A stretch of 64,000 nucleotides of DNA from Synanceia verrucosa (Eukaryota; Chordata; Actinopteri; Perciformes; Synanceiidae): assembly GCA_029721515.1 (NCBI GenBank), contig CM056554.1, forward strand, positions 26,642,236 to 26,706,235, read 5' to 3'. The notes under the pieces were generated by a model. It ran no database searches and was not told where the DNA came from. It saw nothing but the letters and a program-made list of their open reading frames with translations. Shown here piece after piece: positions 1 through 11,029 of this stretch. The translations under genes were made by a program, and so were the position numbers. Positions within the stretch are counted from its first letter, which is position 1. The number at the start of each line of letters is the position of its first letter.

Positions 1-302
1 TCCTATTTTTAGTGTCTAGTTGACTAATGGACAAAAAGAGCAGGTTAACATTGTGATCAGAAATGTCTGACAACATCATGGAAAGAACCCTGCAGATAAA
101 TTAATAACACATCCTCTGATCTTTTGCTTCATTTGGTTTGTTTATTATTGTGTACAAATCCTGCTCAAGGACTGAAATCATTGTGAGATCTAATAAATAC
201 AGGTGGCAACTGAATTCAAAGACCTCAGGAAATTCATTTCATCATTCAATGAATTTCATCAGGTCATCAGAAATTCAGTCATGACGTTGATAATCTTTTA
301 GA

Positions 303-1680
303 GCAGGGGTTTTCAAGCTGTGGGATACTGAGCCTCCCCGAAGGGAACTCAAAAGCAGCAGCTTTTTTAAACATCTTAAACATGTTTGTATGTTCTTAAA
401 CATATTTATCTGTGTATGGACTTAAATAACTTCTTTTTTAACATCTTTTTTGGGACACACTTTAACACCTTTGTGTTTTTAAACATCTTTTTGAATACAA
501 TGAAATACATTAAAAAGAAATCTTAACTTTTTAAGAAAACAAAAAAAACATGTTCACTCATCCAACATTATCCCACATTATTTTTTTTTCTCCCATCTAG
601 TGGTTAAATTTGATTTTGCATTTGCTGTGTAGCACCATGTGTTTTCACCTGTACATTGCAACATGGTTGGAACTACGGTAAGCGGAATGGGTCGACTCCA
701 GGACGGCTACTATCACCGCGGCTCCCCGGCCCCCAGCCCGGAGCTCCAGTCATTTTATGGCCCTTTTACGCTTTTTTAAGTTAAGTTTTAAGTATGGTCT
801 TACATTATGACCAAAAGTGCAGTGCAGGTTTTAGTTCAGTGCTGGGTCAGTAAGACCGTCGTCTCCACGCTGCTTCTCCCTGAAACATGAATCGCGAAAA
901 TGCGTTTTGCCCTGCCAGTACTAGCAGGTAGTGCTTTATGTCCCTCTGAGCAGTTGTAGTTTTTGATAGACCAGAAAGACAAGGAAGCCTCCGTATGAGC
1001 GACCCGCTCTATGTAAAGACAGATAACTGATTCTTCACCCAGGAGGATAAATCAGATTGTTGGCATATGTTATTTTACACCAATGAGGATCTATTTATGA
1101 ATGAAGACGATGATTTGAGGTAATAAAAGACTTAAAACCTTACACAGTGCACTTTTAACTGCTGTGGGCTACACTGAAAATGATCACCCAGATGCAGCAG
1201 GGCTATTTTCTGATTGGCTAATATGTAGACGTATGCAGCGATGCGATGTCTGCGATGCCCAGAGTGTTTTGCTTCACGTCCCACTGCTCATATAGCGGTC
1301 GGCCTAACATAATAAATTGTCATGGGTGAGAAATACCAGGAGTGACAGGTGAAAGAGTGAAAGGGTTAAATGTGTGTGTCACACTCTGAATGTTGTCATC
1401 CTGTCGTTAGCTAGCAGCTCTTTGCAGCTCATAACACACTGTGGCAGCGGAGCATCGTCACGACCAGTAGATGAAAAGACAAATTTTAAAAGATCAGGCT
1501 CATGCTTCCACAGTTTTCTGCTCGCCCCAGTGTCCTCTCTCACTTTCACTGGAGGTACTAAAATCAATCCAGTCAGCCCCTCTCATGTACGGTAGCTATC
1601 TAACCAGAGGTTAACCCTGTTTTCAGGTTTATTTTTCCTCTAGCACCCCCCCAGAGGAGGGGAGCCTCACACTTTGAAAA
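303..1680. mobile_element. Probable hAT-type non-autonomous DNA element
   Basis: The left end reads CAGGGGTTTTCAAGCTGTGG followed by GAGCCTCCCC. Near 1640-1677 the opposite strand reads GGTTTTCAAAGTGTGAGGCT followed by CCCC, so the ends form imperfect terminal inverted repeats of about 30-35 bp. CAGGGGTT...-type ends are typical of Charlie-like hAT elements. No transposase is visible inside. The right end is abutted by a V-SINE at 1681, which probably displaced the last bases, and no target duplication could be read. The interior (for example the GC-rich patch at 690-740) is unexplained. Confidence 0.5.
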
Positions 1681-1902
1681 CCATCCATCCATCTTCTCCC
1701 TCTTCTCCTCTCATAGGGTCAGGGGGGCTGGAGTCTATCCCAGCTGTCTTAGGGTGAAAGACAGGGTACACCCTGGACAGAGAGAGCCCACTCAGACATG
1801 AGGAGAACATGTAAACTCCACACAGAAAGGCCCCGGGCCGGGAATCAAACCCTGTACGTTCTTGCTGTGAGGCGACAGTGCTAACCACTACACCACCGCC
1901 CC
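1681..1902 (-). mobile_element. V-SINE-like copy, internally deleted
   Basis: Read on the minus strand it has a tRNA-like head (GTGGTGTAGTGGTTAGCACT with a B-box-like GGTTTGATTCC), the V-SINE central segment (CTGTGTGGAGTTTACATGTT), and the tail CAGCTGGGATAGACTCCAGC ending in ATGG repeats. About 90 bp between the central segment and the tail are missing compared with the copies at 41252 and 52486. Confidence 0.75.
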
Positions 1903-2579
1903 AGGCTTCTCATGATGTCATAAATTAACAACAACAGCTCCAGTACAATATTAATCAAAAAAGGAAAGGGCTTCGATGAAAAAAGCACAAGACCTGAAAT
2001 GTAAAACTTCAGAAAAGTTCATTTCCATATCATAATTAAATGACGTCTGGTCAGCGCTGCCGATCCATCCCGTGTTAACATACCCTGTTCTTCAGAGAGT
2101 GGCTCAGTGCATCCTGCTCTATTCTGCACCATAAATCACAAGCAGACATGTCTGGCTCTGAATTACGGCCCTCTGGCAGTGCACTGGGATAAATTGCACA
2201 GCCTTAAGATATGCATGAATATAATTATGAGCGATAATTCAAGATGTTTCTTTTGGGAAACACAGAAATGTTGTTACATGAGATCAGAGCTGCAGGAGAA
2301 AGAAAGGCTTGTAGTGAGGTAGTTTTTATTCTAGCATCAGTCATCATCATTTACATTTTATGTTTCAGTGATTTCTGACACAGATCAGGAGCACAGTGCT
2401 TTCCCGCTGTCTTCAACAAAATCAACATTTCAGCAAAGGTGGAAAACAGGGATGCACTGATCCTTCGCTGACCTTATTAAGTGGATCAGTCAGATGAGGC
2501 CAAATGACGAGGCGAATCACAGATAATCCAGAATCAGTGTCATAAAAGTGTCAGATCTGGATGGGTTTAATTATGTGTA

Positions 2580-2580
2580 T

Positions 2581-2613
<33 letters not shown>
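2580..2613. repeat. TA/TG microsatellite
   Basis: A short TATATA run passes into about 12 TG dinucleotides within intron sequence. No coding meaning. Confidence 0.9.
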
Positions 2614-3069
2614 AAGCTGCTAAAATGATAGCAACACCACATTAGCTCTAATAAGTTTTTGTCCTTTTTGTCCATTTCACGTTACAAATTAATACTTTAA
2701 CGATGCTCTTTAGTGGATTAATTGTTTGCTGAATTACAGGAGAATCTTGGACAGATTCAGAAAGGAGGGTTAATCTCATTTTATCAGCGTGTTTGATCAT
2801 TAGTTATGACTGTGTTGTTAGTTTCCTTGATTTTTTTTTTTGGATAGAGTTCTGCTTCATGACCTGCCAACACGTCTCTAGCATTTCAGGCAGTTTGTCC
2901 AAGTGGAGTTACCGTTGGGGAGGTTAATGATTAATAATAGTAATAGGTTGCTAGTCCTAGTTTTTATGCAAACTAGGACCAGGGTACACATGCAAGTAGG
3001 AGAGCAGGTGAAAAAAAGTTTAAAAAGTTTTATTTTCCCTAAATATTTAAGATACAATCAGTAAATATT

Positions 3070-3260
3070 CTAAAATAAGATAAAACTTTATTCATCCCGA
3101 AGGAAAACTGTGATGCAACAGTTGCAATCCACTCTTATAAAAAAAACATTATAAGAACATCATAAGAGGCTCAAAGCAGAGGGAGAGAAAGCATTCCTCT
3201 TCACAACACATAAAGCTGTTCAGTGGTAATTCATGAGGCCAAAGCTCCTTCTAACTGTTG
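3070..3260 (-). mobile_element. LINE 3-prime end fragment (CR1/L2-type tail)
   Basis: The sequence starts GATAAAACTTTATTCATCCC followed by GAAGGAAAACTG, then AACAGTTGCAAT. This is the reverse complement of the common fish LINE terminus in which a short AATTT(C/T)CC..GGGATGAATAAAGT tail ends the element. Only the 3-prime untranslated part remains and no reverse transcriptase is visible. Confidence 0.5.
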
Positions 3261-3628
3261 TACTATGAGGTGTTTCATCATGTTCTGACCAGGTGGCATG
3301 ACTAAAAACATTCATCTTTATCTCACCTGCACTTTATTCAGCAACAGAACAGAGCTTCAGGCTAGTCTCCAACGTTTGTGATGTTAAGGAAGTTTGTGTA
3401 AATGTGAGGATGACCAGCTCTAATTTAAACTCTAACTTTCCTTCTTCCTGACATGTCACAGTACATCTCACTGTTGCGTCTCTGTGAGACGTGAGAGTAA
3501 TTACAGCAGGGTGTTAAACGGAGCACTTTGATGGAGTCGGCTGCAGTGACACAGACGCTATTTATAGACAAGAGGTCTGAATTATCATTTAGAAGTTCCG
3601 TTATGCAACACGCAAACTCTATCTGCAT

Positions 3629-3669
<41 letters not shown>
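3629..3669. repeat. CA microsatellite
   Basis: About 20 uninterrupted CA dinucleotides. Cys-Val and Thr-His ORFs across it are artefacts of the repeat. Confidence 0.95.
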
Positions 3670-3672
<3 letters not shown>

Positions 3673-4029
3673 TAATACAGGCACCACCTTATAGAGATGT
3701 AGACTCAAGCATTAGCATACAATCAGCGCTGACGTACAGTATGTGTCATACCCTCAGCTAATTCAACATTTGTTTACATGTTTAACAACATATAGGACCA
3801 CAAGAATGTAGGCTGCTGCATTTGCCAGAGGTCAGAAACATTTCTGCCATACATGGCAATTCAACACTGTGTCCTCGATAACACATTCATATACAAGTGA
3901 TTTGCAATAGAATAATGTCATTTCTAATGTTATTAGCCAAACGTACCAGCTATGAAATTAGTTATTCCCTAACAATGATCTTGAAATACAATATCTGCTT
4001 GTTTCTTATTATTCTACATATTCTCATGT

Positions 4030-4340
4030 GGCTTGTATAAAATCTTTTGAAAAGTTATTCTTAATTTTTGTGTTTTCCGACAAATATCCTGTGAAAAGTT
4101 CAAAGCCAGTCTTAACTGGTAAAAGTTTTGTCTTCGCAGGAAACAAAAGATGGACTTGGTTAGGTTTAGGTAACAAAAAAAGTCATTTAGGGTTAGGAAA
4201 AAATGACTTGGTTCGGTTTCAGGAGCAAAACCACCTAGGGAAGTTTAGGAAAAGACTGACTTGGGAAGGTTTAGGTAACAAAACCACTTTGTTAGGTTCA
4301 GGAAAAGACATTAGTTTGGGGTTAAAAGAACGCTGAACCT
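4030..4340. repeat. Dispersed repeat with GGTTTAGG motifs
   Basis: Imperfect tandem segments contain GGTTAGGTTTAGGTAACAAA, GTTTAGGAAAAGAC and similar. They are preceded by a block around ATATCCTGTGAAAAG, CAGTCTTA and CTTCGCAGGAAACAA. A related block occurs at 58650-58765 (ATATCCGGCATCAG, CAGTCTTATC, CTTCACAGGAAACAA, GGTTTAGGCAACACAAC). Two copies sharing the same order of motifs indicate a dispersed repeat family. The 102-aa ORF here (Leu-Gly-Asn-Lys repeats) is a translation of the repeat. Confidence 0.6.
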
Positions 4341-4934
4341 TTGCACTTTAGCATTAATGTTGCATTACAAATGAGTGTTCTGGTTTCAAACAGAATACAA
4401 ACTTCCTTCATTCTTCCTTGTTCATAATTCTATGGATTACTTGGAGACTTGTTTTCATACATTTTTTTTTCTCATAGCTATAGCTACAAGTGGTGTGTGA
4501 GAACAGCCTGCACTATTAGTACTAACCCCAAAAAACAGGCCCCTAAAATGCCTTCCTGACTGAAGTGGTTGAATGAATGAGTGTGTTCAGCTTCTGGGAG
4601 GATCTTTATGATGGAGAGACAGAAGAAAAAAGAAATGTGTTGCTTTGTAAGTGATGCAGAATGTTTTCAGCATCTCAAAGGGCTTCAAGTTTCATTCTCT
4701 GCTGCTGTAGATCAATAAATGCTGCCACTACCACTGAAACAACAGCAGCTATTGATCGATTGTCTGACACTGCAGGCACGTCATGTGATGTGGATTGTGT
4801 TGTTAGGTGAATGTAAAAGATTCATCATATTTAGCCTTTTGAATACACTTCCTGTCAGTGAACCTAAGTGTGAAATGTGAGACATCAGAGCGAGTTAGAC
4901 TCTCTAATTAAAGTGTCTGCCTGTGTGTTGACAG

Positions 4935-5048
4935 ATGGTATGTTTGGGAGGTGTCACCCTGTTCCAGTGAAGGAGGTTTACACCTACGATGTCGCCCCGT
5001 CTGTAGTGCAACGCTTCAGGATGCTGCTGGAGAAGCTCGCTAACAGAG
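4935..5048 (+). CDS. ptprn2: ptprn2 exon (first visible): start of RESP18-homology domain
   Basis: This is an internal coding exon of 114 bp. It follows an AG acceptor (TTGACAG) and precedes a GTACGC donor. Its first two bases complete an Asp codon begun in an exon upstream of the window, and its last base starts a Gly codon finished at 19958. The peptide begins DGMFGRCHPVPVKEVYTY and continues through LLEKLANRG. This is the pattern at the start of the RESP18-homology domain of the IA-2 family: a conserved FGRC, then a Tyr-rich strand, then an amphipathic helix. Known family role: a type I membrane protein of insulin and other dense-core granules, where this luminal domain helps sorting and condensation. 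Phogrin (PTPRN2) fits better than PTPRN because of the FGRC..VP....Y.Y.V.P spacing. A fish co-orthologue cannot be excluded. The signal peptide is not in the window. Confidence 0.88.
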
Positions 5049-5169
5049 GTACGCACAAGAGCAAGCCATGCCATGTTCCACCTGAAGGAGCACACTCACA
5101 TTTTACTGGTAAAACCCGGAAAGCCTGTGAAACTAAGGGGCTATAAGTGAGGCTTATTGGTACATGAAC

Positions 5170-5260
5170 AGCAGTGTTGGTGTAACGCGCTGCTGTTTAC
5201 AGCTTTAGTAATCACATTACAGTTACTAGTAAAAAAAAAATCACATTACAACTGTCTTTA
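5170..5260. mobile_element. Possible hAT-type MITE end next to the minisatellite
   Basis: AGTGTTGGTGTAACGCGCTG followed by AATCACATTACAGTTACTAG resembles the termini of common fish non-autonomous hAT elements (CAGTGTTG ... TAAC ... GTTAC). Similar termini lie at 49852 (CAGTGTTGTGAAC) and, reversed, at about 14880. No matching right end was found after the minisatellite. Confidence 0.35.
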
Positions 5261-5459
5261 TAACGGAACAGAACAAAGATGGAGGAGCTGCTTCAGACGT
5301 CTTTAGAGGGTGGAAATATGAACATTACTGAGAATCTGTTCATCTGAAGGAACCAGAATGAGACGGTAAAGAAGAGAGAAGACTTTTACTGTGAAGAGCT
5401 GTTTGGACTGATGTTCACTACTTCCTGTCAGCTTTGAGATGATAAAGAGCAGAAAAGAG

Positions 5460-6990
5460 GGATCTGCTGTCTGTCCTCCTTTTATTACAGTGAGGAGCTT
5501 TACTTTGAAATGATCTGCTGTCTGTCCTCCTTTTATTACAGTGAGGAGCTTTACTTTGAAATGATCTGCTGTCTGTCCTCCTTTTATTACAGTGAGGAGC
5601 TTTACTTTGAAATGATCTGCTGTCTGTCCTCCTTTTATTACAATGAGGAGCTTTACTTTGAAATGATCTGCTGTCTGTCCTCCTTTTATTACAATGAGGA
5701 GCTTTACTTTGAAATGATCTGCTGTCTGTCCACCTTTTATTACAAGAGGAGCTTTACTTTGAAATGATCTGCTGTCTGTCCTCCTTTTATTACAAGAGGA
5801 GCTTTACTTTGAAATGATCTGCTGTCTGTCCTCCTTTTATTACAATGAGGAGCTTTACTTTGAAATGATCTGCTGTCTGTCCTCCTTTTATTACAAGAGG
5901 ATCTTTACTTTGAAATGATCTGGTGTCTGTCCTCCTTTTATTACAATAGGGAGCTTTACTTTGAAATGATCTGCTGTCTGTCCTCCTTTTATTACAATAG
6001 GGAGCTTTACTTTGAAATGATCTGCTGTCTGTCCTCCTTTTATTACAATGAGGAGCTTTACTTTGAAATGATCTGCTGTCTGTCCTCCTTTTATTACAAT
6101 GAGGAGCTTTACTTTGAAATGATCTGGTTTCTGTCCTCCTTTTATTACAATGAGGAGCTTTACTTTGAAATGATCTGCTGTCTGTCCTCCTTTTATTACA
6201 ATGAGGAGCTTTACTTTGAAATGATCTGGTTTCTGTCCTCCTTTTATTACAGTGAGGAGCTTTACTTTGAAATGATCTGGTGTCCGTCCTCCTTTTATTA
6301 CAGTGAGGAGCTTTACTTTGAAATGATCTGCTGTCCGTCCTCCTTTTATTACAATGAGGAGCTTTACTTTGAAATGATCTGCTGTCCGTCCTCCTTTTAT
6401 TACAATGAGGAGCTTTACTTTGAAATGATCTGCTGTCCGTCCTCCTTTTATTACAATGAGGAGCTTTACTTTGAAATGATCTGCTGTCCGTCCTCCTTTT
6501 ATTACAATGAGGAGCTTTACTTTGAAATGATCTGCTGTCCGTCCTCCTTTTATTACAATGAGGAGCTTTACTTTGAAATGATCTGCTGTCCGTCCTCCTT
6601 TTATTACAGTGAGGAGCTTTACTTTGAAATGATCTGGTGTCCGTCCTCCTTTTATTACAGTGAGGAGCTTTACTTTGAAATGATCTGCTGTCTGTCCTCC
6701 TTTTATTACAATGAGGAGCTTTACTTTGAAATGATCTGCTGTCCGTCCTCCTTTTATTACAATGAGGAGCTTTACTTTGAAATGATCTGCTGTCCGTCCT
6801 CCTTTTATTACAATGAGGAGCTTTACTTTGAAATGATCTGCTGTCCGTCCTCCTTTTATTACAATGAGGAGCTTTACTTTGAAATGATCTGCTGTCCGTC
6901 CTCCTTTTATTACAATAAGGAGCTTTACTTTGAAATGATCTGCTGTCCGTCCTCCTTTTATTACAATAAGGAGCTTTACTTTGAAATGAT
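5460..6990 (+). repeat. 51-bp minisatellite, about 30 copies
   Basis: Thirty tandem units start ATGATCTG(C/G)TGTC(T/C)GT and run through CCTCCTTTTATTACA to AGCTTTACTTTGAA. Most are 51 bp. Three units between 5714 and 5914 are 50 bp because AATGAGG became AAGAGG. Because 51 is divisible by 3, the + strand is open for 21 units from 5915, a 364-codon ORF with a 17-residue repeat (MICCPSSFYYNEELYFE and variants). The absence of splice signals, codon constraint or a family match, and the intronic position, argue it is not a protein. Variants are clustered (T versus C in GT[T/C]CGT, GTT versus TGT), which shows block duplication and homogenisation. Confidence 0.95.
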
Positions 6991-7408
6991 GATGAATGAT
7001 GTGAGCTGAAGTAGATGGGATGTTTTCAAAATGTTAACGGGGTGGATTCGGCATTTGAATCATTGACTTAGTTTGGTGTTTGTGCTGTCATGACTGCACA
7101 ATTTGTTGCTGTAAAATTAGCTGTGTGGCCTGTTTCTTTCTTTCTTTCATTTATGTAAAATAAGAAGAACCAATTTTCACAACAGGCATACTATAATACT
7201 ATAATACTGGTCAGATGATGTGATGAGACCTAACATTATGTCCAAATGATGTTGCTGGAGATGATTTAGTGAAAACATTAATTTATTAGTTCATTTATCC
7301 CACCAAGGGCTGAACTCACAAGATAATAAACTATAATGTGATGTGTGTATAATGATAATGTGAACTATAGCGTACTGTAGTGTCACATGTGCTGTTAGTG
7401 TGCGCTGT

Positions 7409-7424
7409 ACCACTAGAGGGAGGC
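7409..7424 (+). promoter_or_regulatory. CTCF-like motif
   Basis: ACCACTAGAGGGAGGC matches the CTCF core consensus (CCACNAG(G/A)GGG(C/A)GC) at nearly all positions. Sequence match only; occupancy is unknown. Confidence 0.35.
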
Positions 7425-8296
7425 AGATACTGCTGCTGCAATCTGAAGCATTTCAGCCACTTTCATCATGCAGCTCTGCTCTGAAAGACAGCGCAGGAAA
7501 AAAAATCGGCCTCTAGAGTTTAGCTTTTGGTGCCCGCTGAAGAGAGAAACATGTCAAAAGCGGCACAACACTTATTTAGCAGGGAGTTTTGTCTCTTTCT
7601 CGTGATGTGAAGCCTTCCTCTGTCACCCTCAAAACAACAAAACCTCTCCCTGGTTTAATCCACCGAGTCGGCTCTCGGCAGGAGAGCTGGAGCAATACTC
7701 AGATTTCACAGAGAGGCGAGGAGTTTGGAGGCATTTGTCAGGCACTCTGAAGTGAAATGAATTATGCAAATGAGATGTTTGGGCCTGTCTGTGTGCAGCA
7801 TCCATTAGTGAGGACAAAGCTCTGAAGACACTGAAGCATCTGCACTTCAGGCCCTGCCAGGCCTCTCCTAAACACATCCTCTCTTTCTTCACTGTGTGTT
7901 CTTCACCTTCTGCCTGAAAGCTAGATGAGATGATCAGTACCGCATCGACGGCTCCAGCTCATCTTTATGCTAAGCTAACCGTCAGCTTCATCTTCTATAA
8001 TCAATTATGAGCGCTGATCAAAATAATCAAAAAGTGCACCTCATTGCACAGTGTTTGTTTGGGGTAAGATTCATACTCAAATTGTGTTTTTTTTTTTCAC
8101 ATTATTATCACCCAAAGATCATCCTTGTTTTTTTTTTTTGTTGTGTTTTTGTTCATTTTGTAAAAAAAAATAAAAACAGGTTTATTGAAATCAGTGCTAA
8201 AGATTTCAGAATGAAAGGTTGATGTTTTGCGTTACCTTGTCATTTGTATTGACTGTAAAAAGTAACTTCTGGTTTGATGCAACGTTCTGCTGGACA

Positions 8297-9020
8297 TTAA
8301 AGCTATAGTCTGTCACTATGTTCAGAAGCTCTTTTTGTTCTACTGGGTGAAATGTTCCTTCCATCCTGAGAGCATCAGTAGATTATGTGTTCAGAATGAA
8401 AAGAATCAGAGCTCTGTGGCAGCTACAGGACTGTAAAAACTCTGACCAATCAGCTGACACTCTGTCCCAATGGAAAGAACCAATCAGAAGCCTTCATGTC
8501 TCATCCTGTCCCTCCCTCCTTCCCACTGTTTCTAGAAATGTCCAGCACACTCCTCTGCAGAAATACAGAGTTATCAAGAGTAACCGTTCTGTAGGGAACA
8601 ATGTTAGAGAAAATGCAGCCAAAAATACCACTTCCAGCATTACTTCTGATGACTCACCCTGCTAAACAGGAAAAGAAAAAAGACTGAAAGACAAAACTCT
8701 GGATAAAGCTAAGAGGACAAACCAGAGTCAACATCGGTGGAGACACTGAGACATCTACCCCCTTTTCCACCAGAAGGAACCTGGTGTTAGTTTGGTGTTT
8801 AGTTGGTTCAACTTTGTGTTCCTCTTTAGCATCGGCCGTTTTAGAGGAGTCAAAAATATTACAAGTGCTTCATGAAGCTTCCTTTGTCCATCACTAGTGG
8901 TGATGTAGCATAACGGCTCTCCTCTCACTGCTGAATCCTACAATCACATGTTCAAGTTTGAGGGGGCGTGGCTTTGGAGGAGGGGGTGGAGCTTAGAGGA
9001 GGCTCTCTAACAGGACAGAC
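8297..9020 (+). repeat. Left arm of 3.5-kb imperfect inverted repeat
   Basis: Starting at TTAAAGCT, this arm runs through AGAAGCTCTTTTTGTTCTAC, CTGACACTCTGTCCCAATGG, GTTTCTAGAAATGTCCAGCA and GGGGGCGTGGCTTTGGAGGA. The same blocks occur on the opposite strand, in the matching order, at 11030-11841. Identity is high in the outer half (8320-8760) and patchier in the inner half. The arms may be long terminal inverted repeats of one DNA element or two opposed copies of a dispersed repeat. The 92-aa ORF here is a by-product. Confidence 0.8.
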
Positions 9021-10482
9021 TACAGCTTGAACAGGAAAACACAGCAGCAGGTAATTCAGTGAATTGTTTCAGCCTGAACCTCAATGATGATGGAGCACAG
9101 GACGTAGAGGAGGTGAAAAGACTGCTAGTTTGGATCATTATTCTAGTAAGTTAATAGTTACATTACTAAGTATAAATGAGCTGAAGTGTTTTTTCCAACC
9201 CCTCTGACTGTCTGAATGTTGCCAGGCTTATTTTTAGGGATGTCTCAGTGTCGCAGAGCTTAGCAATTAACTTGTGCAGTGTTATTATTGTTATTTATAT
9301 GTTATGCGCTCTAATTAGTACTTGAGTCCATCATGTGAATTTAGCCAGAGTCGTCTCTAATGGCTTCCAATCAGCAGACATCTGCTGCTGCCTCCATCCG
9401 CCCACAAGCACATTAAAGACCGGCTTAAGTGAAAACGCATTTGTTTGCACACATTTTGTAGTTGATCCGGAGCTAAAATCACAGCTCAGTGATGCACAGC
9501 AGCATTAGCATTAAACCACCTGTGAACACTGGGACTCACGGCTGCTCTGCTGATGTTGGTGAACGATCCTCCCCGGCCTGAACTGCCTAACGTCGGCTCT
9601 CAGGTTGGTCAGTGTCCGCCTTCAGAGCCTCTCAGAGCACATAAAGCTGCTCATTTTTTTCACCGCTTCAGAAGCTATATTTTATACTGGTTGGGCTTTT
9701 TCCCTCAGCGTTGTTGCTCCTCTGCTTGACTTCCCTGTATCGCTTTTGAAGGTCTTTGAAGCAGCAGTTTTTCATATTATCTGCAACAGTTATACTGACT
9801 TCGTTATAAACCTCCTCCTGGAACCACGCAGACGGTTTGAGTGGTGTGTCCTGATGAGTCTGCCTCCGCTTTGGTAAGATAACAGTGATTGGATATCTGT
9901 TTGTGGTGCTAAAAACACTGAGCAGCAGTCGTTTTCTGAAGTTTTTCAGTGCGTAACCAGGTGCTCTTAAGACTCTGTTCTGTTTTAATTTTTTTTTCAG
10001 TTTTTTTCTTTGTGTCCTCTTTAAGCACAAGAAAAATTGCGACACATCCATCATATTATATCTGACATCTAACTAGGTTTTTCTGTATGAAACAAACAAT
10101 ATACACAGTAGGCTACATAAGCAGGTTCTGGGCCAATGAAACCAAACGTAGCTTGGACTATAATGCCTTTTAATAATCTAAACTGAACCAAGTCAACTGT
10201 TCAAAGAAGGGAGGCACATAAATCAAACGAAGCCAGATGAATTTAACTGCCAGTTGTTCTCTTCTTGTTTTGAGCCAGGGCTGCAAAATCAAACCAAACA
10301 TCAGCAGAGAGGGAGATTTGCTAGTTTTGTCTTTTTTATCTTATCAAACCAGCCTTTAGTTTTATTTTCTGTCAGTGTGACAAAGGTGTGAGAGACAAGC
10401 TGGACACATGCAGAATGTAAATTTCTATGTTGTTTCCTCCTCCATTTTGCCGTCGCACTTCCTGCTGTTGCTACCTGATATG

Positions 10483-10953
10483 TACCGGAAACCCGATTTG
10501 TACTGCACGTGTGCAAAATGTGGACATTTGCTCAGCAACCTATTGAATCATTTTACAGTAGTTACTGATGGAATAGAGTAGATGCTCCATACTACAAGTG
10601 TAAATATACTCAACAAAATAACAACATAAAACATCACTGTTTTTTTAACAAACAAGCATTATTTATCATTTAATACACCGATACACAAAAGGTTTTTTTT
10701 TGTGTTAGGCTGTAGAACTTGATTAAAGTGAAGGGGCTTGTTTGGGAACTGAACTTTCAGGAAAAATGCAAATTTGATTGTGCATGCATCATTCAGAAAA
10801 TAATGATGATTCAGAAATCCATTCACAGATATACAGAAGATATCTACAGCGTGCATATTTCACAGAATGACACCTCTGTTCAGCTGTTTAGAAAAAAATT
10901 ATAATAAAGTCACATGTATTTACACATGGACAGTACAAATCGGGTTTCCGGTA
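10483..10953. repeat. Nested inverted pair: probable MITE
   Basis: A perfect 23-bp inverted pair (TACCGGAAACCCGATTTGTA plus CTG at 10483-10505, and its complement at 10931-10953) bounds a 425-bp AT-rich centre. Outside the perfect arms similarity continues weakly (GTTGCTACCTGAT versus GTCACTACCCGAT on the other strand). This organisation fits a small non-autonomous DNA transposon or a foldback sequence. No transposase is present. Confidence 0.55.
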
Positions 10954-11029
10954 TGGATCGGGTAGTGACCATCCTAAGTGTGCATCGATGCAGGCGCACT
11001 ATTTAAAGTTGGAGTTCATGGTTGGAGAG

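Larger units (their letters stand above)
1..4934 (+). other. Intron upstream of first visible ptprn2 exon
   Basis: No coding exon was recognised here; the signal-peptide and first Cys-rich exons must lie further upstream. It holds a probable hAT-type non-autonomous element (303-1680), a V-SINE copy (1681-1902), a TG repeat (2580-2613), a LINE 3-prime end (3070-3260), a CA repeat (3629-3669) and a GGTTTAGGTAACAAAA-rich repeat (about 4030-4340). Short ORFs in this stretch lack family similarity and I treat them as chance. Confidence 0.7.

Noticed and set aside
5460..6990. CRISPR-like array (regular repeats)
   Set aside because: Units are contiguous without unique spacers, and the sequence is from an animal nuclear genome.
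5915..7009. 364-codon ORF as a novel repeat protein
   Set aside because: It is a direct translation of the 51-bp minisatellite within an intron. Frame maintenance follows from the unit length, and the 50-bp units upstream break the frame.
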